A stretch of DNA of 64,000 nucleotides from Cenococcum geophilum 1.58 (taxonomy: Eukaryota > Ascomycota > Dothideomycetes > Gloniales > Gloniaceae). This document shows positions 25,653-35,349 of this stretch, piece after piece. Both the position numbers and the translations under genes were made by a program. Where the stretch lies: contig KV748205.1 in assembly GCA_001692895.1 (NCBI GenBank), positions 434,001-498,000 on the forward strand. The letters are read 5' to 3'. The notes beneath the pieces are model-generated. The model made no database searches, had not been told where the DNA came from, and was given only the letters and a program-made list of their open reading frames with translations. How positions within the stretch are numbered: the stretch's first letter is position 1; each line of letters starts with the position of its first letter.

Positions 25653-25889
25653 ACGTAGTCCACGGGCTAGTGACCCACACGGGCCAGTGACTCACCCCAC
25701 CAAGAACGCGTCTCTATAGCTTCGAAAGCGGCCTTGCTTGTAGGCTTGAATAGCTAGTTCAAGCCTACCTTCTTTGCGTAAGGCTGCCTGTTGTTGTGGT
25801 GTAGTTATAGCAGTAGTAAAAAAGATCGCGACGCGTTCTTGGTGGGGTGAATCACTGGCCCATGTGGGTCACTAGCCCGTGGACTACGT
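25653..25889. mobile_element. 237-bp MITE with about 60-bp inverted repeats and TA duplication
   Basis: Starts ACGTAGTCCACGGGCTAGTG and ends with its complement; inverted similarity runs about 60 bp into each end. Flanked by TA at 25651-25652 and 25890-25891. It lies between the two divergent genes, probably in their shared upstream region. It is a Tc1/mariner/pogo-type non-autonomous element. Confidence 0.8.
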
Positions 25890-26001
25890 TATATTAGAAG
25901 TAGTTAGAGCGTTTAAACGGCAAGGCCGAGGTTTTGCCGCGAACTTTTAGGGACGCCCTCTTGCTAACTTCAACTCCCCATCAACACCGAGTAACTGCAG
26001 C

Positions 26002-27039
26002 ATGGGTTCAGATTCAGTATCTGGAGCTGCAGACACTGCAACCAAGGTAGTCAATGTACTGATATCGTCGCATGCAAAGAGGAAACGCGTCTCCTGCCAA
26101 GACAAAGATGCGATTACCCTCGCGCTTGGAGTTAAACGTCGACGCGCCGACTCAACTATCCTTCAACTACTCGATAATAATATCCGACTACGAGAAGAAG
26201 CAACTATGCCGAAAGCAATACCTCCCTCTTTCCTGGACGGCTCACATCTGCTGCGCAAATTCGAGTATTCTGAGTCGGAAATCAGGATTCTCGAGGTTAT
26301 TGGGTCTGGGGATCATGCGGTGGTGTACCGCATCGCTGCTGGAGGACGCACTTTCGCTCTCAAGGTTGTAAGTATTTGCATATTATACGAGATCAAGCCG
26401 TTCGTCTAATCAATAACCAGCATAAATACGCCAATAAAGTCATCGAAATCCGGCACACCCAAACCAAACATTTTCTTCGAGACCGAACGAGCCGCGTACT
26501 CTCAACTTTCCCTCCTTAGCGAGTCCCCGCTCGCACCGATACCGACGTGCTATGGTTACATAAATTTTTCCCAACCACCGCAGGTAAATCGACCTGGCAG
26601 TAAACCACGGAAGCTGTTGAAGTCGACAACGTACCGACCTGCTCTATATACTGTGTTTCTCGTGGATCCGGAGGACAACGAATCAGTACAGAATAAACTT
26701 TGGAGGGATTATTTCTTAAATGCGTCTGGGAACTGCATTCTTCAGGGTCTGGTTCTCGAAGACATTGTGGCAGCCCGGCCACTCTGTGATAATGATGTAT
26801 CGAATCTCGACATCCTTCTATCTGGCCGAGAAGGTCTTAAAGCTATCCACGAGCAAGGAGTGTTACACGGCGACGTGAAGAATACCCTTAATGCTATGGT
26901 ATTATCAGTCCCAGAGACCCGTATCCGTTGGATCGAATTCAGCATGGCGCGCATTGGCGGGGTCAGCTTTGCAAAGGACGCTTCTCGAGAAATCCGCCTC
27001 TGGAATCACTACTTTCGGGGTTTGAAACAGCGGAGCTAA
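26002..27039 (+). CDS. Small protein-kinase-like gene with one intron
   Basis: Exon 1 (26002-26367, 122 codons) starts at the ATG after ACTGCAGC and ends in the kinase N-lobe: the glycine loop VIGSGDHAVVYR and the ATP-binding lysine in FALKV. Exon 2 continues FFETERAAYSQL (likely the alpha-C Glu), PTCYGYINF, a hinge-like LVLEDI, the catalytic loop LHGDVKN and a DFG-equivalent WIEFS, ending DASREIRLWNHYFRG at 27039. The total is about 321 residues. The HGD loop replaces HRD, as in many fungal-specific small kinases. The loop has one extra residue before Asn, and Asp of DFG is Glu, so activity is doubtful. It is divergent from the nuclease-like pseudogene and directly followed by a helicase fragment. 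Base composition is normal, with no RIP. Confidence 0.65.
26368..26439 (+). other. Probable intron of the kinase gene
   Basis: The donor GTAAGT at 26368 and a CTAAT branch-like motif near 26405 are clear. The nearest acceptor, CAG at 26420, would shift into a frame that stops at 26517. The AAG acceptor at 26439 gives a 72-bp intron and joins exon 1 to the long kinase frame. Either that acceptor is used or the gene carries a frameshift. Confidence 0.5.
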
Positions 27040-27931
27040 GCCATTCAGGAGTCAGCGCCGAGACTTCATCGCAAGAACTGGTTGCAGCATGTTCTTCCAA
27101 GGGAAAGACCGGTACTAGGACGAGGTATCCGCGTCAGTCAAAAGGTAATAGCACCACATGATGTCAGCGAGGGAGATGATGATAACCAAGCTCGGAAGGG
27201 AAAGTCCCACCATTAGCCGTCGAGAGAAGTTCCGGCAGGTCAGCTATGCATGGCAATGCTTTTTAGGGGTTCTGTCGGCACATCAGGGGGTAGGGATGAG
27301 TGGAAGAACCAAGCAGAAGCGGCGGGTGTGTGAAGAAGAGAAGCAGGCTGCGCAGTTGGCCCGGTGAAAGCGGTTACGCAGGGCGGATATTTATGCCGAT
27401 TTGAAGAAGATGTTGGGGAGTGCGGCGCAGTTCCGGGGATTGCAAGACCGTGTTGGGAGCCACGAAGCAGAAGAGTCCCATTTGGGCGTGGCAGGGAACT
27501 CAGCGTTGTTCCAGTTGCCTGCCAAGAGCATGAGTTTCGGCACCACCATTGTTATCACCCTATTGGTTTCATTGCAGGATCATATAGTCATGAGTTTCGG
27601 CACCACCATTGTTATCACCCTATTGGTTTCATTGCAGGATCATATAGTCATGAGTTTCGGCACCACCATTGTTATCACCCTATTGGTTTCATTGCAGGAT
27701 CATATAGTGGAACAATGTCAGCAGTTTGGCATTTTGTATATAAAGTTGGATTCCCGACAGTGCCATCCCGCCAGCCAGGTTGTCTTCGTGACACGGGGGT
27801 CAGTCTTACCTACAACCCCGTGTAACACGGGAGGCTTAAAATTAAAATGGGAATATAAAGGGAAAGGGACAAATGTAAGTCGCACTAGAGAGGTAGATGA
27901 TATAGCCGAGGGTAAAAAACAATTTTATTGA
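27040..27931 (+). pseudogene. RecQ-like (telomere-linked type) helicase fragment, frameshifted
   Basis: Three frames share the homology. NWLQHVLPRE and EGDDDNQ (27090-27190) and SRREKFRQVSYAWQCFLGV (about 27215-27275) match the region upstream of the helicase core in fungal telomere-linked RecQ proteins. LKKMLGSAAQFRGLQ (about 27400-27445) is the start of the core. GVAGNSALFQLPA is a Walker A region missing its GTGxGK part. FGTTIVITLLVSLQDHIV matches the GGTTIVVVPLISLRxDM block, followed by CQQFGI and a VVFVTRGSV block like the usual VLVTPESAV. The DEAH box and all later motifs are absent. It follows the kinase stop directly. Family assignment is from memory of conserved blocks. Confidence 0.5.
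27529..27708 (+). repeat. Perfect 3 x 60-bp tandem repeat inside the helicase fragment
   Basis: Three identical 60-bp units starting CATGAGTTTCGGCACC. As 60 is a multiple of three, each unit adds 20 residues without changing frame. It amplifies the block that corresponds to the motif Ia region of the helicase. Identity of all three units means recent expansion or an assembly effect. Confidence 0.95.
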
Positions 27932-28142
27932 CCCGAGGTACGAGTGGTCTATATTTTCGGGTCCTAGAATTCAAACTTTGCCAAGCCAGCTTCTAATTGG
28001 TTCAAAAAAGATGCAGCGGTAAGTTATGGCAGAATTCACATAACGAACTTTAAAATATTAGAACATCAAAATATTATACACGTACCTTTTTGTTGACGTC
28101 TTTGTTAATATCTCTATTAATACTACTATATATGCCGTAAAT
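27932..28142. other. Boundary of the unmutated island and the Helitron
   Basis: About 210 bp with no gene. CA dinucleotides fade from about 28090 and the RIP pattern resumes. The Helitron 5' end (expected to begin TC after an A) should lie in this stretch, but the exact base could not be fixed. Confidence 0.4.
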
Positions 28143-28994
28143 ATGGCAGACCTTACTGTAATTAAGTGTAGCAGGTGCTGTATCTATAAGCCCCACTTTA
28201 ACTTTGTTAAAGATGGCCCTTTAAAAAAGCTTTTAAAGCTGTGCCAGTTATATTGGTTAAAGGCGCGTATTTCCTATATACTACTTCTACTTCTGCTTAC
28301 TTTTCTAGGCCTCTAAATATAATTTAGATAAGCGAAGAGCTCCTATAGAGTTAGGTTCTACTACTAAGAATCGTCCTATAAGGCGCTAGCGAACTGCTCT
28401 ACCTAGAAATGATACCGAGAACGCCTTCCTGCCTTGCGGCCAGAATAGCCAAAATACCCCTAAAATAGCTTAACGGCGGAAGATAATTAGGGTAATATAA
28501 CGGGAGCACCGCATTCTTAATTAGTAGGGTAAAGCTTACTTGCCTACTCCTCCGCTATATACTATAGATAAAGCTCTATATAGTAGAAGAGGCACACTAA
28601 ATAGCCTAAATACGTCTTTGCTGGAACTAGCTCCTATACCTACTCTACCGCTAATACCTACTTCTACTCCAACTACGGCCATACTATTACCCGTTTTAGC
28701 TGTTAATTGGGAGCGAATTAAGAAGTTTAGGAGTATACTATAGGCTAAATATATAGAGACGTACAGTTGTTATAAGGAGCGGTAGTTCTAAATAGGCCTA
28801 GCTACGGAGGGTAATAATATAGGTGTATATAAAGCCTATATTAAGGACGCCGATAGCCTTAAAGATTTAACCCTTCCTTTTCTATTTAGTAAAAGCAACG
28901 GGCTCGATCTGGGGCCTGTTCCTAGCTTCCTACCTATACTTACTGCGGTAGAGGAGCTTCTAATTACGCGCGTATACGTTTATCTGTAAGTTAT
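28143..28994 (+). pseudogene. Helitron protein, N-terminal segment
   Basis: Begins MADLTVIKCSRC, a small Cys-rich module with CxxC pairs, then about 60 codons later a Pro/Thr-rich linker and a second degraded Cys cluster. It ends with LGPVPSFLPILTAVEELLITRVYVY, the conserved pre-Rep block of fungal Helitrons. The frame is cut by chromovirus copy B at 28995 and resumes at 35350. Many stops are at expected Gln codons. When intact the Rep/helicase protein would cut and unwind single strands for rolling-circle transposition. Confidence 0.7.
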
Positions 28995-28999
28995 ACGTA

Positions 29000-29191
29000 T
29001 GTCACGGAACCCCACCGCAGGGGCCTCTATAGGAGAGCCCCGTGCTCTTGCGTATACCTCGCGTACAGCTTATGTCAGCTACGCGTAGGTATATTACCTC
29101 CTTACGCCCTCGACCCTTACGATCGATCGCGCAACGTCTTGTAGACTCCTTGAATACATACGTCTTGTAGCCACTGCCCCGTCCCGTGACA
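29000..29191 (+). repeat. Chromovirus B, 5' LTR
   Basis: 192 bp from TGTCACGGAACC to GTCCCGTGACA, the least mutated LTR of the family. It is followed by TTACGTTGTGCC at the expected primer-binding position. Confidence 0.92.
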
Positions 29192-29329
29192 TTACGTTGT
29201 GCCTTTTTACTACCGATACCTAGCCTACGACCAATTCTACGTCTTTGTAATACTATAGGCGCTGCCAGAAGCAGCGTGCCTATAAGTTACCTCACTTTAT
29301 ACTTCTAAGGAACCCACAATAGTAAGACG

Positions 29330-30900
29330 ATATTTCTTACTAGCCACTATATTAAACCTAAAGAACAATCCAATACCTATACTTAACCTACGACGCTAAT
29401 TAATCCCAGGAGAATTTGATTTATTAGCCCTAGCCTTAACCCCTAAGGAGATGGATACTGATAATGTCTTATTTTTTATTGACTATATAACTACGGATAA
29501 GCAAGCGGAAGGGCTACTACCTATTGAAATCGAAATACGAGACGCCGAGACGTTCGCAAAAATAGTAGCATAAGAACCCAATAAATACTACCGCCTTCTA
29601 TAGAACTACTACCTAAAGCTTACACAAGCCGAGATGCGTACTGCCTAAGATCGCGATATTATCTAAGACCTATAAGCTTACGAGGCGCTCGCCGATAACA
29701 CGCGTTAAGAAACTGAAGACGACCTCCGTGTGTCTAAACGCGACGTCTAATAGTTAAAGAAGGCTGAGATTGTACTTATTGCTACGGTTACTAAAAGAGA
29801 AGGCATAATTAAATACCTATAATCTTAGCTTAATAAGCACATTCGTAATAACGCCAGATACCTTTCTACTGCATATAACGCCACTTAAGTCTCTACGCCC
29901 CTAGCAACTTTACCTACTTAACGCTTAACGGAGAGTTAGTGCCGAGCAGCCTTACCTAATAGGAACCCCTACTAAAGCAATAATGAAAGCTATAACGACT
30001 GAACCTAAGCTGCCACCGTAGGGTCTAATATATATTACCCTAATCCCCTAGTTTTCTAGGGAGACCGTAAAGAATATAGCTACTAGAAGATGCAAATCCG
30101 CGAGAAATTAACTTAGAGCGCCTGCCTTTTTCCTATAAAAGATACTAAGATTAGCTATATTATCGGGCGAATAAAGGGTACACTATTTAATAGACTCTTC
30201 GCCTAATGGGAAACCAATAGCCCCCGGAAGTGGCAGTCCCACTAAAAAGTCCTTAATAATCTTAACCTAATGTACCGCGACTATAACCTACTGGCTACCA
30301 ACTAAGCTAAACTACGTGCCCTAAAGATAAGCCCTACTAAATTATTTAATGAGTTCTATGTTAAATTCTAGAAATACACCGGAGCCCTCGCCCGAGATAA
30401 TACTAAAGACTAGGAAGATCTCCTTAAAAAAGTCACTTATTGCCTTAGTTACGCAGCCGCCAGCTATAACTATAATAATGTTTATAATATAGTAGCAGCC
30501 ATATAAAAGATTGAACGACGACTGAATTAGATCGCTACTGTAAACCCCCGCCCAAAGACCTCCCTATAGAAGCCCTCTAGACCTACTAAACCACCGACGC
30601 CTACTACCCTAAGTAATACTACTAGTCCTAATATCGACCTTTCTATACTAACCTTCCTATAGAAGCTACTAGATAGAGAACGCGAGCTACTTTAGAAGCT
30701 AAAGCGTTGCTATAGATATTGTTAAGAAGGCTATTATAGCTATAGCCTAAACTGCCTAATGGCTAGGTTTAGTAGCTACCGCCTAATACCTAACCTAATA
30801 CCTTAAATACTAAATACGTCGCTATATACTACTACTATACAAAATGAAGACGTAGTAATAGCGGTAGAGTTAGATACGGAAACGGAAAACGCCAAGTCCT
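29330..30900 (+). pseudogene. Chromovirus B gag, RIP-inactivated
   Basis: A gag-like frame with stops. It includes MDTDNVLFFIDYITTDK near 29450, a central region with WQS-like and LTTYN-style helices to about 30600, and a cysteine-rich zinc-knuckle-like stretch (CYRYC, EGYYSYSLNC) near 30705-30755. Intact gag would form the particle and package RNA. The knuckle His and Cys codons read Tyr, as expected for C-to-T and G-to-A mutation. Confidence 0.6.
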
Positions 30901-30959
30901 AGCCCTAAGTCGTAGGTTGGGACGCCCTAATAATAAGGGGATCTATATATCGGCCTACT

Positions 30960-33900
30960 TAATAGATGACTTAGTAAAGATAAATGGACGGAAATAGATA
31001 GTTTTACCCGTAATAGGAACTACTACTAAAAAATAATATAAAAGCCGTTCTATAATTAATTGCGGAGCTACTGATAAATTTGTAGATACCTAATTTATGC
31101 GTACTTATAACCTACTTACCTTACCTCTTACTAAAGCCCGCGCCCTATAACTTACTAACAGTAGTTATACCGCATAGAAGATTACCTATATAGCACAACT
31201 CTATCTAGATATAAATGGGTACCAGGAAGAACTCTAGGCCTATATTATACCACTTACTAACTACCCTATTATTCTTAGAATAAACTGGCTTAAATAATAT
31301 AACCCCGCCATTAACTGGAAAAAGAGAGAAGCAACCTTTAACTCTAAATACTGTAGAGAGACCTGCCTAGGATATGGCCTAGCCGCCTCTATCTACTCCC
31401 TAGGATACCAACCTAAGAAACCCCTTATTACCCTACCTACGACTAACTACTACTATGTAAGTGCCGCGGCCTTCTACCGCATAGTATGTAGGAAAGGCTA
31501 GACCGTTACCGCAGCCTTTTAATTATAACTATATAAGCTTAATAAAGAACAGGACTACGTCCTCTATAGTAATAGGATAGATATAGTCGACCTTTTAGAA
31601 AATGATGCCCCCGTAGAACTCTACGGACTTTTACCTTTAGACTTTAAGAAGTTTATAAAGCTTAAAAAAGGACTTACTAATAAGGAACTCTGCAAGCTCC
31701 TCCCTAAGAGGTACTATGACTTTATTAATATATACTTATAAAAAAGCGCAGATATACTCCCCCCACATTAACCTAATAACTATGCCATTAATATTAAATA
31801 AGGAAAAACGCCACCCTATAAGAGACCTTATTTAATATTAAAAGACGAACTTCTAGTTATTAAAAAGTATATTAACGAACATCTTAACAAAGGGTTTATT
31901 TGCCCTAGCATGTCCCTAGCAGCCGCCCCTATCCTCCTTACTAAGAAGCTAGGAGGAGGTATTTGATTCTACGTTAACTATAGAGGACTTAACGCTATTA
32001 CAATTAAGAACTGATACCCCGTACCGCTTATATGTGAGACTCTTAAGCGGCTTAGCCAAGCCAAAATTTATACTAAGCTTGATATTATTGCTGCCTTTAA
32101 CCGCCTCTGAATACGAGAAGGTGACGAATGGAAAACCGCATTTGTATCGCGCTTTGGCCAATTTAAATATACCGTTATGCCCTTTAGCGTATATAACGGC
32201 CTAGGCAGCTTCTAAAGCTATATTAATAACGCCTTATAGGACTACCTTAACGACTTCTACTCTGCGTACCTAGACGATATACTTATTTATAGTAATGACC
32301 CTTCTAAGTATACTAAGCACGTTTAAAAGGTCCTATAGCGCCTTAGGGACGCAGGACTTTATATTGATTTAAAGAAGTGCGAATTCTTAGTTACAGAAGT
32401 AAAATACCTTAGACTAATTATTACTACTAAGGGTGTCTATATAGACCCCGAGAAGGTACGTATAATTACTAAATAGCAAACCCTTAACTGCATTAAAGAC
32501 GTATAAGCTTTCCTTAGTTTCGCCAACTTCTATTGAAAATTTATATACAATTTCTTAGGTGTTGTAGCACTACTTACAGTAATAATGCGAATAAAGGGCC
32601 TTTCCGCGAAAGGAAGAAAAACATATTTACGTTTTATCTAGACGCCTAAATACGAGAAGGCGTTCTAAGACCTTAAAGATGCTTTTACTAAAGCACCCAT
32701 CCTAGCTTACTTTATACTAGGACGATAACTCTATCTTAAGACTGACTCCTCAGACCACGTTAACGTAGGCGTCCTCTCCTAGATGGGCGATGACGGTCTT
32801 CTCTACCTAGTCACATTCTATTTATCTAAGCTTATACTATAAGAATGTAACTATAAGATCTATAATAAGGAACTTCTTGCGATTGTATAAGCGTTTGAGG
32901 AATTTTGACCGGAACTCTCCTTAGCAGAACCTAACTAGCCAACTAAAGTCCTTACGGATTATTGTAACCTTAAGTACTTTATAACTATGAAATAGCTAAA
33001 CTGACGCCAAGTACGCTGGAACGAGTTCCTTTCTAGTTTTAACTTTAAAATCGTATATAGGCCAGGAGTATAAGGTACTAAGCCTAATAGCCTAATACGC
33101 CGCTTATAAGACCTTCCTTAGTCTAAAGATAACCCCTATAACCAGTTCCAACAACAGACGATCCTAAAAGTACGGAATTTAGCCCTAGGTATGCTACCTA
33201 CGATAGAGCTAACTATACCTTAGCTCCATACCATAGAACTAGAATTACCTCCCGAAATTAATAAGCTTATTACTACGGCATATAACACCTCTGTTAACCT
33301 ATTACTGCATTAACTTATTGCCGTAAAGACCGCCAGTACCCGTACGCTACTAACTAAACTCTAAAGCTTAGGCCAGATTAATATAGCAGCCTTAGAAGTA
33401 AAAGAGAATAGGCTCTATTATAGAGGCCGTCTATTCGTCCCCAACTTAGAAAATCTATAACGGCAACTAATCTAAATGGCCTACGACCTCCGATTAAGCG
33501 GCTACTTAGGCAGAGGAGGAACCTATAAGCTTCTTAGCCGATACTACTTCTGGCCTAAAATAATAGACTTAGTTAAACGCTTTATAGGCGCCTACTACGG
33601 TTATAAGCGCGCTAAGGCCTTTAATACAAAGTACTAAGGACTACTGCACCCTCTACTAGTACCTATATAATGATGGGCAGATATCGCCATAGATTTCGTT
33701 ATTGACCTACCACCCTATAAGCGATATGGCCGTACCTATAAGAACATCCTTATGATAATATACCGACTTATAAAAGAGCGCCACTACGTCCCAACCGAAG
33801 GCGTAGCCGTCAGCAACGTCACTAACGCCTTCCTCTGCGAAATCTACTAATTATATAGGTTACCTAACTTAATTACGTCCGACCAAGGCACATAGTTTAG

Positions 33901-34860
33901 CTCTAATATATAGAGACGAATCTACTAACGCCTTGGCATTTCCGTTAAGATATCTATATCCTTCTACTATAAAACTACTAGGTAACCGGAAAACGCTAAT
34001 GCTAGTATAAAAGCGTACCTACGACAGGTAGTTGCCTATAGTTAAGATAACTAGGTAGATTACCTCCTACTAGGTAAATTCGCAGCGAATAACCACGTCT
34101 TAACTACTACAGGACTTACCCCGTTTTTCGCGAACAAGGGATATTACCCCCAATCCGGTATAGAACCACTAGAACCTATTAATAAGAAACTGCTATATAG
34201 AAAACGCCTTAAGATGCTACTTGCCAACTAGTATATAGACCGTATAAAAAATCTACTTAACTACTATAAGGGAGAAATGGCCTGGGCTTAAGCAAAGCAG
34301 GCCTACTTCGCCGACCGTTATAGAACGCCACTACCGGAGATGCGTGTTGGCGACTGGGTATAGCTAGATACACGCAATATCTCTATGTAGAGGCCTATAA
34401 AGTCACTTAATTATAAGAACCTCGGCCCCTACCTAATTAAATAAGTTATTAATAGGGGAGCCGTATATAAGCTAGAGCTCCCGCCTGCCCTAGCCACCCG
34501 CGGGATATGGCCTATATTTTACCTATGGCTATTATACCTTTACTAGCCTAACCCCTTACCGGGGCAGATATAGCCTAAACCCCTACTAGTACTAATCCAA
34601 GACGAGAACGAAGACGAGAACTATAAGGAGTGGACCGTTAAATGAATTATTAACTCTAAATACTTTGGCAAAGGCAGAGGACGATAGCTCTACTACAGAG
34701 CTATATATATAGGATTTGATATAGACTAGCCAGAATAGCAACTATAGGAAGACTTCAAAAATGCAAAGGATCTAATCAGCGACTTTCACTACGCGAACCT
34801 ATAGAAACCGGGCCTAAGCAGAGATTTTATACCTAATCCTCTATGGGAGCCCTTATAGAG
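30960..34860 (+). pseudogene. Chromovirus B pol: protease, RT, RNase H, integrase, chromodomain
   Basis: Domains in order: an aspartic protease with INCGATDKFVDT near 31055 (the catalytic Asp reads Asn); RT from about 31800, with an intact YLDD box at 32267-32278 and TKLDI near 32070; RNase H about 32690-33000; integrase with AIDFVIDLP near 33690, TSDQGT near 33877 and PENANA near 33985; and a C-terminal chromodomain (EWTVK, then IINSKYFGKGRGR, then LYYRAIYIGFDID) at about 34630-34740. TGA appears for expected Trp codons (for example near 31963), besides TAG/TAA for Gln. The domain set identifies a chromovirus. The minus-strand open frame at 31949-32161 is only a shadow. Confidence 0.8.
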
Positions 34861-35152
34861 TTAAACCGTTATACATTACCACGTAGGGGCAAATTGCCGT
34901 TAGATTGCCGTTAGATTGCGGCAAAGTATAATCATGTAACTAGAATATCGTTAAGATGTCCAGGAACTTTAACCGGCAGTTAAAGTTATCTAATTGGTTG
35001 GATTCTTAGATGCCAAGCCTTATTATATGACGTTATTTTAAGCCTTTAGCGATACCCCCCTTTTCTTCTTTTCTATACCCTAAGTGTCCCTTCTATATGT
35101 ATATAGTAACCACAGCGTCGCCGGAGCTCCGCCTCTATAGGAGGGGGGGTAG

Positions 35153-35344
35153 TGTTACGGAACCCCACCGCAGGGGCCTCTATAGGAGAGCCCCGTGCTC
35201 TTGCGTACACCTCGCGTATAGCTTATGTCAGCTACGCGTAGGTATATCACCTCCTTACGCCCTCGACCCTTACGATTAATCGCGTAATATCTTATAGACT
35301 CCTCGAATATATACGTCTTATAGCCACTACCCCGTCCCGTAACA
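35153..35344 (+). repeat. Chromovirus B, 3' LTR
   Basis: 192 bp from TGTTACGGAACC to CCCGTAACA, a near copy of 29000-29191 with extra C-to-T changes. A poly-G stretch (GGAGGGGGGGTAG) just before it is the likely polypurine tract. Confidence 0.92.
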
Positions 35345-35349
35345 ACGTA

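Larger units (their letters stand above)
29000..35344 (+). mobile_element. Chromovirus (Ty3/Gypsy) copy B, full length
   Basis: 6345 bp with 192-bp LTRs, flanked by the 5-bp duplication ACGTA (28995-28999 and 35345-35349). It is inserted in the Helitron frame and is the only one of the three copies without a nested insertion. Plus orientation. Confidence 0.92.

Noticed and set aside
26516..26954. Minus-strand frames of 88 and 70 residues
   Set aside because: Complement of the kinase exon 2.
31949..32161. 70-residue minus-strand frame
   Set aside because: It is the complement of the reverse transcriptase of chromovirus B.
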